Below are positions 42,600 to 50,450 of a stretch of DNA of 61,534 nucleotides, in pieces. The stretch is from CAZJRB01 sp964547995 (GTDB taxonomy: Bacteria > Planctomycetota > Planctomycetia > Pirellulales > Thermoguttaceae), in contig CAZJRB010000030.1 in assembly GCA_964547995.1 (NCBI GenBank), positions 1-61,534 of the forward strand, read 5' to 3'. Position 1 is the first letter of the stretch; each line of letters opens with the position of its first letter. Below the pieces are notes generated by a model. The model saw only the letters and a program-made list of their open reading frames with translations, was not told the DNA's origin and ran no database searches. The translations under genes were made by a program, and so were the position numbers.

Positions 42600-43655
42600 A
42601 TGTCGAGACTTCTTGGCGTCATCGTGCTCGTCGGCATCATATTTGTGGCCGGCTACGTGCTGATGAACTACAACATCAACGTTCAGCGGGACGAGAAGGG
42701 GAATCTGCAATTGGCCACGGTGACGCCCCGCGAGCCGGACGCAAACCCGGCCTCGCCTTCCGCTGCAGGCAACTCTCCGACCACTCCCGATGCCGACCCG
42801 GCTCCCGTAAACCCGGCCGAAATCTGTCCTCCCATCCGCATTGCCAGCTTCGACGCTACCCGGCTGGATGAGGCCAAACTGGCGAACCGCCAGGTGGCCG
42901 ACGTCCTGGCCCGGCTCGTGCCCAAGTTCGACCTGGTGGCCGTGCAGGACATTCGGGCGAGCAACCAGGGCGTGCTGGTGCGGCTGATCGAACAGATCAA
43001 CACCACCAGCGGACGCAAATTCCGCTTCGCCTCCGCACCGAACGCCGGAATACCCCCCAATGAGCAGTATTGCGCCTTTATTTTCGACGACGCCAAAATC
43101 GCCATCGACCACACGCTGGCCTACTCGGTCCAAGACCCGGCCGGTCTGTTCCGCCACGTGCCCATCGTGGCGGCGTTCCGCGCCCGCGGACCCGAACCGA
43201 ACCAGGCCTTCACGTTCAAGCTGATCAATGTCCATATCGACCGCGACCGGGCCTTCGAACTCGACTCGCTCGACGATGTCTACCGGGCGGTCCGCGGGGA
43301 GGGATCGAACGAGGACGACATTATCATGCTCGGTAACTTCGGGGTGGAAAACTCCGGGCCGGGCGACGAAAGGCTCGGCCAGCTCGGCGCCATTCTCGAC
43401 ATCACCTCTGCGGTCACCGACACCCCCACAACGCCTCGCTCTCGAAAACCCATCGACAATATCCTCTTCGACCGCCGCGCCACCTCCGAATTCACCGGCC
43501 GAGCCGACGTTATGGACCTGATGCGGGAGTTCGACCTGACCCTGCGCGAGTCGCTCGAGGTCTCCGACCACCAGCCCGTCTGGGCCGAGTTTAGCCCTTA
43601 TGAGGGTGGTCAATCGGGCCATGTGGCGGAGGGGGATGGCCCAACAACCCGGTAA
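42600..43655 (+). CDS. Endonuclease/exonuclease/phosphatase-fold protein, altered active site
   Basis: A 351-residue membrane-anchored protein. An N-terminal TM anchor (LLGVIVLVGIIFVAGYVLM) and a Pro/Ala-rich linker (about 40-75) precede a DNase I-like domain (about 78-335). The family motifs are recognisable but changed: the Mg-binding Glu strand reads AVQDIRA (Glu to Asp), the His strand INVHID is intact, the GDxN strand reads LGNFGVEN (Asp to Asn, Asn to Gly) and the last DH is SDHQPVW. Loss of the GDxN Asp/Asn normally stops catalysis, so this may be a non-catalytic relative. GGAGG lies 5 bases before the ATG. Confidence 0.8.
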   Translation: MSRLLGVIVLVGIIFVAGYVLMNYNINVQRDEKGNLQLATVTPREPDANPASPSAAGNSPTTPDADPAPVNPAEICPPIRIASFDATRLDEAKLANRQVADVLARLVPKFDLVAVQDIRASNQGVLVRLIEQINTTSGRKFRFASAPNAGIPPNEQYCAFIFDDAKIAIDHTLAYSVQDPAGLFRHVPIVAAFRARGPEPNQAFTFKLINVHIDRDRAFELDSLDDVYRAVRGEGSNEDDIIMLGNFGVENSGPGDERLGQLGAILDITSAVTDTPTTPRSRKPIDNILFDRRATSEFTGRADVMDLMREFDLTLRESLEVSDHQPVWAEFSPYEGGQSGHVAEGDGPTTR

Positions 43656-43793
43656 AATTTGCCACTAATCCCCTCAGTCGGGCCGGTTCATGCAATGATT
43701 TTTTGGGGACAATGGGTGGAAATGACACGCACTTTTCCGGTAGAATATGAAGTAGCCTTTTAATAGAAGTCCGAATTCTCGGGGAGTCATGTC

Positions 43794-44246
43794 ATGAGTC
43801 GTTGGCGCGAACATTCCGACGGGCTCGACCACAGCGACTTGTTCGATCCGCTTTGCGTCGAGCGAACTGCTCCCATGGATGACGAAGAGGCGGAGCTGGT
43901 CAAAGCACTCTGCCAGTCGGCGACGCCGGGGCCACTGGTGATCGACGACGAGACGGAAGGAGACGGAGCGGTAGTGGCCACGTTGCCCGATGGCCGGCAT
44001 ATCGTCAGCCTGACCGCCTCGGTGCAGCACACCCAAGATCGCGTGGCCGTCGAGGCCAATGCGCGACTGATTTGTAAAGCAAAAAATCTCCTTTTGCGGC
44101 TGTTGCGCGACCGCCAGCAGTGGCGGCACCAGCAGGAATTCCTCCAAGAGCGGATTCGCACCCTGGAGACCGCGCTGGAGTCGGAGCGGACCGTGGCACA
44201 AGGCGAGGGATGGAAGAACTCCCGCGTCTCGAGCCTGCCGCGGTAG
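43794..44246 (+). CDS. Hypothetical protein with C-terminal coiled coil
   Basis: A 150-residue protein of no recognised family. The N-terminal half is acidic with short beta-like strands (PLVIDDETEGDGAVVATLPDG, HIVSLTASVQHTQDRVAV); the C-terminal half is a predicted amphipathic helix (KNLLLRLLRDRQQWRHQQEF, then LQERIRTLETALESERTVAQ) that could form a coiled coil. GGGGAG lies 7 bases before ATG 43794. It sits between the EEP gene and the HD hydrolase on the same strand. It could be a regulator or structural protein; not assignable. Confidence 0.65.
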   Translation: MSRWREHSDGLDHSDLFDPLCVERTAPMDDEEAELVKALCQSATPGPLVIDDETEGDGAVVATLPDGRHIVSLTASVQHTQDRVAVEANARLICKAKNLLLRLLRDRQQWRHQQEFLQERIRTLETALESERTVAQGEGWKNSRVSSLPR

Positions 44247-44338
44247 ACCCTTCGGGGCATCTCGCCCAGATAATGTTGACAACGATACTTCACTTCCCCC
44301 GTCCTGCCCAGGGCGGGGATATCATTTCTTGGGGTCCC

Positions 44339-44905
44339 ATGAACCCTGCCCCCCGTTTCTCCGATGCCGTGGCCTTCGCCGCCGAGTTGCACGGCGGACA
44401 GAATCGCAAGGCTTCCGGGGCCCCCTACCTTGCCCATCTGCTGGGCGTCGCCGCCATCGTTCTCGAACACGGCGGCACCGAGGATGAGGCGATCGCCGCA
44501 CTGCTGCACGATGCGGTCGAAGACCAGGGCGGCGCGGCGGTCCGCGAGGAAATCCGCCGCCGCTTCGGCGACCGGGTTGCCGAGATCGTCGACGGCTGCT
44601 CCGACACGGATCAGATCCCGAAACCACCGTGGAAGGACCGCAAAAAGACCCATCTCGAACGGCTCCGCTGCGCCGACCCTTCGATTCTGCTGGTCGTCGC
44701 CGCCGACAAGCTGCACAACGCCAGGGCGCTGCTGCGCCAATACCGCATCGAGGGTGAGGCGCTTTGGGTCCAATTCCGCGGCGGCCGCCAAGGGACGAAG
44801 TGGTACTTTCGCTCGGTCGTCGAATTGCTCAAACAGTCCCTCGACTCGCCGTTGGTCGAGGAACTCGAGTCCGCCGTGGCCGAGTTGGAGCAGCTCGTCG
44901 GGTAA
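44339..44905 (+). CDS. HD domain phosphohydrolase, Mesh1/SpoT-like
   Basis: A 188-residue single-domain HD hydrolase. The pattern matches the (p)ppGpp hydrolase branch: HGGQNRKASGAPYLAHLLGV (first His, and YLxH with H33), ALLHDAVEDQGG (HD at 57-58 and ED), RRRFGDRVAEIVDGCSDTD, and VVAADKLHNARALLRQ (the ADKLHN motif). This arrangement and the stand-alone size resemble Mesh1-type small alarmone hydrolases (SAH), which cut 3'-pyrophosphate from (p)ppGpp using Mn2+. No synthetase domain is present. Substrate specificity is inferred from motif only. The next strong element is the promoter at 44977. Confidence 0.82.
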   Translation: MNPAPRFSDAVAFAAELHGGQNRKASGAPYLAHLLGVAAIVLEHGGTEDEAIAALLHDAVEDQGGAAVREEIRRRFGDRVAEIVDGCSDTDQIPKPPWKDRKKTHLERLRCADPSILLVVAADKLHNARALLRQYRIEGEALWVQFRGGRQGTKWYFRSVVELLKQSLDSPLVEELESAVAELEQLVG

Positions 44906-44935
44906 GGGAAGGGCAAGTAGCCCATGCCGCGCCGG

Positions 44936-45005
44936 GAGAATTTTGGAGAAAATGGCCGAGTGGCTCAATTCCGATCTTGACAAACGCCTCGAAATGTAGT
45001 ATACT
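44936..45005 (+). promoter_or_regulatory. Control cassette 1: conserved box and sigma70 promoter
   Basis: Near-consensus promoter: TTGACA (44977-44982), 17-base spacer, TATACT (45000-45005). Directly upstream, GAGAAAATGGCCGAGTGGCT (44946-44965) has a paralogue GGGAAAATGGCCGTCTGGCT at 55825-55844 before a second promoter of the same type. The shared box could be an activator or operator site. The predicted start is about 45012. Confidence 0.8.
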
Positions 45006-45011
45006 AGCGTC

Positions 45012-45097
45012 CATATTACAAGGTATCTGAAGAGCCTGCCTTGGGCAGGTATCCACAAGAGCCCGTCGCTGGAAGGAATTCCGGCGGCGGGCTTTTT
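45012..45097 (+). ncRNA. Candidate small RNA or leader with two hairpins
   Basis: An ~86-nt transcript is expected between the promoter above and a terminator. Conserved parts shared with 56199-56278: AGGTATCTG (45021-45029), hairpin CCTGCC-TTG-GGCAGG (45035-45049), GGTATC (45048-45053), an AC-AGAGCCC string, then the terminator stem. The second copy has CCCGCC-CCA-GGCGGG, so the T-A pair is replaced by C-G: a compensatory change supporting RNA structure. It may be a stand-alone RNA or a 5' leader of the HTH gene at 45113 attenuated by the terminator. No Rfam family was recognised. Confidence 0.6.
45061..45097 (+). terminator. Rho-independent terminator of control cassette 1
   Basis: Stem GCCCGTCGC / GCGGCGGGC (45061-45069 with 45084-45092, one G-U pair) followed by TTTTT (45093-45097). 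It lies just before the HTH gene start at 45113, so it could attenuate or end the RNA before the gene. Confidence 0.8.
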
Positions 45098-45112
45098 GCG
45101 TTTCACGCAACC

Positions 45113-45661
45113 ATGCTCGCACTCGAGAAGACCCAAGAAGTCGAACGGCTGCTCGCCCACGGCAGGCTGAGCGAGCGGGAGATCGCACGCCGAACGGGGG
45201 TTGCCCGCAACACCGTCGCCCGGATCGCTTCCGCCCGGCCTCCGGCCGAGCAACTTCCGCCCGACGCTCCGCCGGAGCGGTGCCCCGCCTGCGGCAGCAT
45301 CGTCGCGATGCCGTGCCTTCGATGTCGTCTCGAAGCAACCGGTATCAGGACCGGCCCCGCGGACGACGGTCCCTGCGAACCGCTGGGAGTCGGCCTCCGG
45401 GGGAAGCCGCTCGCGCGCTACGAGGCCCTCCGGGAAAAGATACAAACCGGGCAAAGCGGCGCTGCGGAGCCGTCGACGTGCAATGTCCCGCCGGATGACG
45501 GTGTCTGCGACCTGAATCCGGACCGGCTTCTCGAAGCCTTCTTCGAAAGGGACTTTTTCGAGGCCGACCCCCTGGAACTTTGCCCCTGCGATCTCGACCC
45601 CTTCGCGTTCGAACCGACCGACGTCGCGGAAGAGGAAAACGATGAATGCCGATACGAATGA
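45113..45661 (+). CDS. HTH regulator with zinc-ribbon, phage-block start
   Basis: A 182-residue protein. The N-terminal ~45 residues form a helix-turn-helix (GRLSEREIARRTGVARNTVARI, about 17-38) of the resolvase/Hin-like type used in regulators and recombinases. It is followed by a zinc ribbon (CPACGSIVAMPCLRC, about 61-75) and an acidic C-terminal tail (DPLELCPCDLDPFAFEP). No catalytic Ser of a recombinase is present, so it is read as a regulator. The start at 45113 begins 15 bases after the terminator's T-run. The next gene overlaps its end by 20 bases. Confidence 0.72.
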   Translation: MLALEKTQEVERLLAHGRLSEREIARRTGVARNTVARIASARPPAEQLPPDAPPERCPACGSIVAMPCLRCRLEATGIRTGPADDGPCEPLGVGLRGKPLARYEALREKIQTGQSGAAEPSTCNVPPDDGVCDLNPDRLLEAFFERDFFEADPLELCPCDLDPFAFEPTDVAEEENDECRYE

Positions 45662-46220
45662 ACCGAATCTTGTCCGTTACCCGGACGTCCGCGAGCAAAT
45701 CCGCGACGGCGATCTGCTGCTGTTCCGCAGCCGGGGGCTGATTGCGGCGCTCGGCCGCGGCACGCACAACCACGCCGCGAAGGCCGCCTGGTGGGGCGGC
45801 GACCTGTTCTGCCTCGAAGTCCTCCAATTCACCGGAGGCCGGGCGGTCACGCTCAGCGGCCAGGTCCGGCGATGGCCGGGGCGGTACGACGTCTTTGAAG
45901 CCAATCCCGAGAACCGCTGGCCGCACTACGATCGCGGCCGGGCAACGCAATTCATGCGGCGGCTATGCGGATGCCGGTACGGCTACGCCGGTTTGGCCGC
46001 CGCCGCGCTGTTGCACATGCCGGTCGTGCGCTACTTCGTCCGCGCCGAAACCGACGACGAAGCGATTACGCGCCGGCCGCCCTTTTGCAGCCACGCCTGT
46101 GCCATGGCCGACCGCATCGGCGGCCGCGTCGACCCGGTCGAAAACCTGGCCGACCGCCTGACCGAACCGGCCGATCTCGCCCGCTCGCCGTTCTATCGAT
46201 ATCGATTCACGTTGGAGTAG
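45642..46220 (+). CDS. Permuted papain-like (YiiX/NlpC/P60-type) cysteine hydrolase
   Basis: A 192-residue protein with the pattern of permuted NlpC/P60 peptidases: GDLLLFRSRGLIAALGRGTH followed by NHAAKAAWW (catalytic His about 44) at the N-terminus, and PPFCSHACAMADRIGG (catalytic Cys about 149) at the C-terminus. Such YiiX/YaeF-like enzymes act on lipids, peptides or cell-wall amides. In the context of holin-like and protease genes a role in cell-wall lysis is plausible; this is inference. It overlaps the regulator gene by 20 bases, so they share one mRNA. No signal peptide was seen. Confidence 0.75.
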   Translation: MNADTNEPNLVRYPDVREQIRDGDLLLFRSRGLIAALGRGTHNHAAKAAWWGGDLFCLEVLQFTGGRAVTLSGQVRRWPGRYDVFEANPENRWPHYDRGRATQFMRRLCGCRYGYAGLAAAALLHMPVVRYFVRAETDDEAITRRPPFCSHACAMADRIGGRVDPVENLADRLTEPADLARSPFYRYRFTLE

Positions 46221-46502
46221 TGGGTAGTGGGTAGTGAGTGGCGGGTGGCGGGCGGTGAGCGGTGAGCGGTGAGCGACAAAAGCCCCCGCACCGCGTGCGG
46301 GGGTTCCGCGACGCGCCCCGCAACAAACGCATCCAACGAAAACCATAAAGCCGCGACCGGTGGTCGCGCACCGGGGGTACCGGCAACATTATAAAGCCGC
46401 GACCGGTGGTCGCGCCCTGCGATACCAGAAACATCAGCAATTTGAACGAATTACCCATTCTCTTCAAACCACTCGAACGTCTTTCAACCAGGGAGAAGAA
46501 CC
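46221..46502. repeat. Intergenic repeat array with two GGTCGCG units and a hairpin
   Basis: GTAGTGGGTAGTG/GGTGAGCGGTGAGCG short tandems (46216-46275), hairpin CCCCCGCACCGCGTGCGGGGG (46283-46303; variant at 59331-59352), and two direct copies of ATAAAGCCGCGACCGGTGGT (46345-46368 and 46391-46414). The arrangement is typical of host intergenic repeats rather than phage DNA. Confidence 0.75.
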
Positions 46503-48161
46503 ATGAAACGCTCGAACTCCAACCGTCCGTTCCACGTATGCGTTACCAGCATTGCGATTCTCGCGTTGGCAACGGTCGCTGCGCCGTCGCCGGCGGGCAT
46601 CTCCGATTGCCACGACGCCACCTGCCGCATCACGGCCCGCGACGGCGGCCGCGGCACCGGCTGCGTGTTCGAGATCAGCCAGGGCCGGGTGTTCGTGCTG
46701 ACCGCCGCTCATCTGGTCGGCGGCCATCCGACGGTCGATTGCGAGTTCTGGTGGCGGGGCTATCGCTCCGCGCCTTTGCCGGGCCGCGTGATCTCGCGCA
46801 GCGAACCGGCCGACGCCGCGATCGTCGCCGTAGCCGAGTCGCAATTCGGCGGCATCCTGCCGAAAGCCGTCCCCCTGGCCCCGCGCGATTACGTCGTTCG
46901 CCCCGGCGACACGCTCGCGTCGGTCGGCTGCGCGGGCGGCACGTGGTCGACCGGCTGGAAAGGACACGCCCTGGGCTACCGCGGCGCCGACCTGCACTTT
47001 ACCCCAACACCCGCCGACGGCCGGAGCGGCTCGGCCATCTTCGACGCCGACGGCCGCCAGATCGTCGGATTGCTCCGCGCCCGGACGACGAACAACTCCG
47101 AAGGGATCGCCACGTCGTTGCAGGATCTGTATCGCGCATTTCAAGTGGACAGTGGACAGACGACAGTGGACAGTGGACAGACGACAGTGGACAGTGGACA
47201 GACGACAGTGGACAGTGGGAAGAGGACAGTGGACAGTGGGAAGAGGACAGAGGACAGTAGGGAGCGGGAAGCAGCGAGTGGAGGAAGGACCGAGGAACGA
47301 GAACAGAGTCCTGGAGCGAGTGATACGGCCAGGCGATCCAATCTGTCCTCTGTCCACTGTCCTCTGTCTACTCTTCAAACCCAATGCCCCGGCGGCGTGT
47401 GCCCGGCGCCCGGCGGCACGTACCGCTATCACCTGTTGCCCGGCCCTCAGCGAAACCAGTACGAGCGCGGCCGGTCGGAATCGTCCGGTCAGGGCCGCGG
47501 CAACCCTTGGCCGACGTGGCCAGGCACGTCACCCGCTGCGCCCGTCGTACCGCCGATCGATCTCGGCCCGACGAACGAGAAGCTCGACCGGATCTCCGAA
47601 CTGCTGCTGGAGATGCGCCCGCAACAAGCGACGCCGACCGAACCGGCCGAACCGGCCGAACCGGCCGAAGCACCGGAACCGGCAGGGCCGGTCGTCGCCC
47701 CGGCGGCACTCGCGGCCGCCGAGGAGGCCAAGGCCGATGTGGCCGCCGTGAAGCAGGAAATCGAGACCTCGCAAGCCGAAACCGGCCGGCTCCGCGCCGC
47801 CGTCGAAGCACTGATCGGCGACCGCGAAACGCTCCGGCAGCGCGTCGAGGACCGGCTCGCCAAAGTCAAAGAGGAGCTGGGCGAAGAGGCAAGCAGCCGC
47901 GAGATCGCCGGGGCCTACGTCAAGGACTTCGCCCAGGAAAAACTCACCGACGGCACCGTGGGCTTCTCCGGCGGCAAGCTCCTCGCCGGCGCACTCGGGC
48001 TCTCCGCGCCGCTGGCGCTGGGCATCGGCGCCGGGTTGTGGTTCCTCTCGCGCCGCATCGGCACGAAGCTCGAAGCCGGCGAACCGCTGCTGGTCCAGAA
48101 GCTCTTCGACCGGCTGGGCGACAAGATCGACGACCTGAAGGACCGCGTGGCAAAGCAGTAA
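46503..48161 (+). CDS. Trypsin-like serine protease with membrane anchor
   Basis: A 552-residue exported protein. Signal peptide (about 1-31), then a trypsin/Deg-like domain: LTAAHLVGG with H70, EPADAAIVAV with D104, and ADGRSGSAIF with S175; no PDZ domain. From ~214 a tandem VDSGQTT array of DNA-repeat origin interrupts the chain, followed by a Ser/Thr-rich part, a GPTNEKLDRISELLLEM helix, a PAEPAEP linker, a coiled coil (about 395-445) and one TM segment (about 503-520) near the C-terminus. It lies between the amidase and the holin-like gene. The start at 46503 is upstream of the signal. Confidence 0.8.
   Translation: MKRSNSNRPFHVCVTSIAILALATVAAPSPAGISDCHDATCRITARDGGRGTGCVFEISQGRVFVLTAAHLVGGHPTVDCEFWWRGYRSAPLPGRVISRSEPADAAIVAVAESQFGGILPKAVPLAPRDYVVRPGDTLASVGCAGGTWSTGWKGHALGYRGADLHFTPTPADGRSGSAIFDADGRQIVGLLRARTTNNSEGIATSLQDLYRAFQVDSGQTTVDSGQTTVDSGQTTVDSGKRTVDSGKRTEDSREREAASGGRTEEREQSPGASDTARRSNLSSVHCPLSTLQTQCPGGVCPAPGGTYRYHLLPGPQRNQYERGRSESSGQGRGNPWPTWPGTSPAAPVVPPIDLGPTNEKLDRISELLLEMRPQQATPTEPAEPAEPAEAPEPAGPVVAPAALAAAEEAKADVAAVKQEIETSQAETGRLRAAVEALIGDRETLRQRVEDRLAKVKEELGEEASSREIAGAYVKDFAQEKLTDGTVGFSGGKLLAGALGLSAPLALGIGAGLWFLSRRIGTKLEAGEPLLVQKLFDRLGDKIDDLKDRVAKQ
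47143..47375. repeat. Imperfect tandem repeat inserted in the protease gene
   Basis: Tandem GTGGACAGTGGACAGACGACA-type units (47143-47262) followed at 47343-47372 by a reverse complement (CTGTCCTCTGTCCACTGTCC), so the element can fold as a long hairpin. It is translated in frame as VDSGQTT repeats. Such microsatellites are normally intergenic, as in other parts of planctomycete genomes. Confidence 0.8.
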
Positions 48162-48170
48162 GGATCGGCC

Positions 48171-48261
48171 TGTAGGGAACGGCCTCAGTGCCGTTCCGCG
48201 TATCGGGCGGGTATCGTTGGTTGCCGCCGCCCTCGGAACGCCACAGAGGGCGTTCCCTACA
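48171..48261. repeat. TGTAGGG...CCCTACA inverted repeat, copy 3
   Basis: 91-base inverted repeat right after the protease stop codon. The left arm reads CGGCCTCAGTGCCG, a variant like the one at 23272; the right arm matches the common CCACAGAGGGCGTTCCCTACA. Confidence 0.85.
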
Positions 48262-48312
48262 ACTTTGATCTTGCGGCCTCGTTTTTCGCCCGCTCATTAA
48301 GAAAGGAAGCCC

Positions 48313-48564
48313 ATGGACGTACAACAATGGAGCATCGTGATCGGTGTGTTTACCTCCGCCGTGCTGGCGCTCGGGCCGTGGATGTTCATGGTCCACGCCA
48401 AGCTGGCGGTGATCGCCACCCAGATCATCGAGCTGAACGAAAAAACCGAAAAAGCGGCCGAGGCCAACCACGAACTCTGGTTGCTCTGCTCTCGGCACGA
48501 AACCCAACTCCAAACCCACGAAGTCCAGTTCGGCCACGTCGCCGAACGGTTGCAGGAGATTTGA
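48313..48564 (+). CDS. Holin-like small membrane protein
   Basis: An 83-residue protein with one N-terminal TM segment (VIGVFTSAVLALGPWMFMVH, about 8-28) and a charged C-terminal coiled coil (ELNEKTEKAAEANHELWLL). AAAGGAAG lies 5-6 bases before ATG 48313. Size and topology fit phage holins or spanin-like proteins, and it sits in a block with an amidase-like gene, the protease and terminase genes. Other small membrane proteins fit the same description; the holin role is inferred from context. Confidence 0.6.
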   Translation: MDVQQWSIVIGVFTSAVLALGPWMFMVHAKLAVIATQIIELNEKTEKAAEANHELWLLCSRHETQLQTHEVQFGHVAERLQEI

Positions 48565-48602
48565 AAGTGACCCTCGCAGCGCCACGGCCCAACCGGCCGT
48601 CT

Positions 48603-49160
48603 TCAATCATGATAGATGCGGCAGTTTGGCAACGCCTGCCGGAGTTTCTCGGCGCCGGCGTCGCTGACTTCCGTGCCGTAGAGGTACAACTCTTCGAGTT
48701 GCGTCATCCCCCGAAGACGTTCCAGCCCGGCGTCGCTGACTTGCGTGCCGCTGAGGTCCAGATACTCGAGTTTCGTCATCCCCCGGAGATTCTCCAAGTC
48801 GGCATCGGTGACTTGAGGCTGGAATCCGAAGGCGCAAAAGTCAACGGCAACCACGTCCGCCAAGAAATCCACGCCGACCAGATCGCGGAACCACGCCGGG
48901 CCCGGCGGATCAGCTTTGTGTTCCCACTGCGTAGATGCCACATAATCGTACCACACGTATGCGCCCAACTCCTTGACCCGCTCGACGGCCGCTTTCTGCC
49001 GGTTGGCGGCATTCCTCTTACAGACAAACCAACTGCACCCGATTGCAGCGACGGTTACCAGCGCAAACAGGTGCCAAAGGCGGAACTGATACCACCGCAG
49101 CCGAGAACCCGCCTCGGCCGGAGGATCTTTGAGGTCAGCGTTGCTATCCCTTTCACCCAT
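48603..49160 (-). CDS. Membrane protein with leucine-rich repeats, inserted in the phage block
   Basis: A 185-residue host-type protein on the opposite strand to the phage genes. A single TM (about 25-45, YQFRLWHLFALVTVAAIGCS) carries the same QFxxxxLxxL motif seen at 8808-9770 and 53662-54360. The extracytoplasmic part has three LRRs (ADLENLRGMTKLEYLDLSGT, DAGLERLRGMTQLEELYLYG, EVSDAGAEKLRQALPNC). It seems to be a host or cargo gene lodged between phage genes. Function is unknown; it likely binds proteins. Confidence 0.8.
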   Translation of the reverse strand: MGERDSNADLKDPPAEAGSRLRWYQFRLWHLFALVTVAAIGCSWFVCKRNAANRQKAAVERVKELGAYVWYDYVASTQWEHKADPPGPAWFRDLVGVDFLADVVAVDFCAFGFQPQVTDADLENLRGMTKLEYLDLSGTQVSDAGLERLRGMTQLEELYLYGTEVSDAGAEKLRQALPNCRIYHD

Positions 49161-49206
49161 AGCCGTATTCTACTGCGCTCGACCCCGACGGGCCATAACA
49201 AAACTC

Positions 49207-49283
49207 GTACGACGGGCTTCCAAGCCCGTCGAAAGCGAGTCGCTTTCCCGCGTCCCTTCGACGGGCTTGGAAGCCCGTCGTAC
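49207..49283. repeat. CGACGGGCTTCCAAGCCCG inverted repeat, copy 1
   Basis: Arms GTACGACGGGCTTCCAAGCC ... CGGGCTTGGAAGCCCGTCGTAC around a GC-rich loop; a second copy is at 57983-58050. They are a variant of the GTACGATGGCCTTCC family at 7163 and 23430, suggesting one element that has changed by compensated arm mutations. Confidence 0.8.
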
Positions 49284-49324
49284 GGGTCTCGAGACAGAGT
49301 CTAGTAGTATAGGAGACACTGCCC

Positions 49325-49870
49325 ATGCAAATCCGCGATCGTATCCGTGAACTCCGGCGCGTTTGGGCGAGCGAACTGAAGCCGCACCCGAAGAACTGGC
49401 GCACGCACCCGCCGGCCCAGCAGGACGCCTTGCGGGGCGTGCTGGCCGAGATCGGGTACGCCGACGCGCTGCTGGCCCGCGAGTTGCCCGACGGCTCGCT
49501 CGAGCTGATCGACGGCCACCTCCGCGCGGAGACCACGCCGGACATGGAAGTGCCCGTGCTCGTGGTCGATTTGACCGACGACGAGGCCGCCAAGCTTTTG
49601 GCGTTGCACGATCCCTTGGCGGCGATGGCCGAGACGGACGACGACATCCTGGCCGAGCTGCTCCAGCAGGTCGAAACCGAAAACAAGGCCGTCCAATCAT
49701 TGCTCGACGACATCCTCGCCGAACAGGCGCCGCCCGACGCCGAGCCCCCGGAAATCAACATCCCCGAGGCGTTTCAAGTGGTCGTCGAGTGCCGCGACGA
49801 AACCCAACAACAAGAAGTGTACGAGCGCCTGACGGCCGACGGGTTGAAGTGCCGGTTGTTGACGTTGTGA
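49325..49870 (+). CDS. ParB-like nuclease domain protein
   Basis: A 181-residue protein with an N-terminal ParB/Srx fold: LKPHPKNWRTHPPAQQDALRG, LLARELPDGSLELIDGHLRAE (ParB box II-like GHLR) and VPVLVVDLTDDEAAKLLALHD. Phage-encoded relatives of this type accompany DNA methyltransferases, terminases or portal genes and may act as DNA-nicking or packaging adaptors. The C-terminal ~60 residues are acidic (EQAPPDAEPPEIN) and end in a beta-like VVVECRDETQQQEVYERL. AGGAG lies before ATG 49325. In the block it precedes the ATPase/GNAT and terminase genes. Confidence 0.82.
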   Translation: MQIRDRIRELRRVWASELKPHPKNWRTHPPAQQDALRGVLAEIGYADALLARELPDGSLELIDGHLRAETTPDMEVPVLVVDLTDDEAAKLLALHDPLAAMAETDDDILAELLQQVETENKAVQSLLDDILAEQAPPDAEPPEINIPEAFQVVVECRDETQQQEVYERLTADGLKCRLLTL

Positions 49871-49898
49871 GGTTCGAAGCCCCGAGTCCACAACCTCC

Positions 49899-49985
49899 TG
49901 TAGGGAACGCCCTCTGTGGCGTTCCGAGAAGTAGTAACGAACGTGTTTTCCGGGTTTCGGAACGCCACAGAGGGCGTTCCCTACA
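49899..49985. repeat. TGTAGGG...CCCTACA inverted repeat, copy 4
   Basis: 87-base inverted repeat. Arms TGTAGGGAACGCCCTCTGTG and reverse are the same as at 4753-4839; the loop (GTTTTCCGGGTTT) is close too. It lies between the ParB-like gene and the ATPase/GNAT gene. Confidence 0.88.
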
Positions 49986-50450
49986 GCCACCCATCCCGGA
50001 TTGACAGCGAGAGACAACCATGCCCATCATCGAAGCCAATGTTGAATGCCCCGTGTTCGATTCGTTCCGCGTGCAGCAGGTTGCGGGGATGTTCGACGTT
50101 CCGCTTGCCGACCGGGCGCGCGAGCGATTTCGCGTCGAGGTGCCCGAGCTGGGCGACGACTGGCGGATCGGGCTCATGGTCGGCCCCTCCGGCAGCGGCA
50201 AGAGCACCATCGCACGAACGATGTTCGGCGAGAAGCTCTACCGCCGGAGCCCCTGGCCGCGCGACCGGGCAGTGATCGACTGCCTGGGTGAGCTGCCGAT
50301 CAAGGAGATCACGGGGCTGTTTACGGCGGTCGGGTTCAGCTCGCCGCCGAGTTGGGTGAAGCCCTACGAAGTCCTCTCCGGCGGCGAGCAGTTCCGCTGC
50401 GACCTTGCCCGGGCGCTGGCCGCGCCGCTTGCGGCGTCCCAAAAGTCGAC

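Noticed and set aside
44276..44304. TTGACA at 44276 as a promoter for the HD hydrolase gene
   Set aside because: No acceptable -10 box lies 16-18 bases downstream (CCGTCC at the expected place).
45113..45661. HTH protein as a site-specific recombinase or integrase for the phage block
   Set aside because: It has only the HTH and a zinc ribbon; neither a catalytic serine-recombinase domain nor tyrosine-recombinase motifs are visible.
48327..49304. Plus-strand frame opposite the LRR membrane gene
   Set aside because: Its apparent repeats (VAELRAAEVQ-like) mirror the LRR codons on the other strand. The minus-strand reading gives a TM segment plus proper LRRs.
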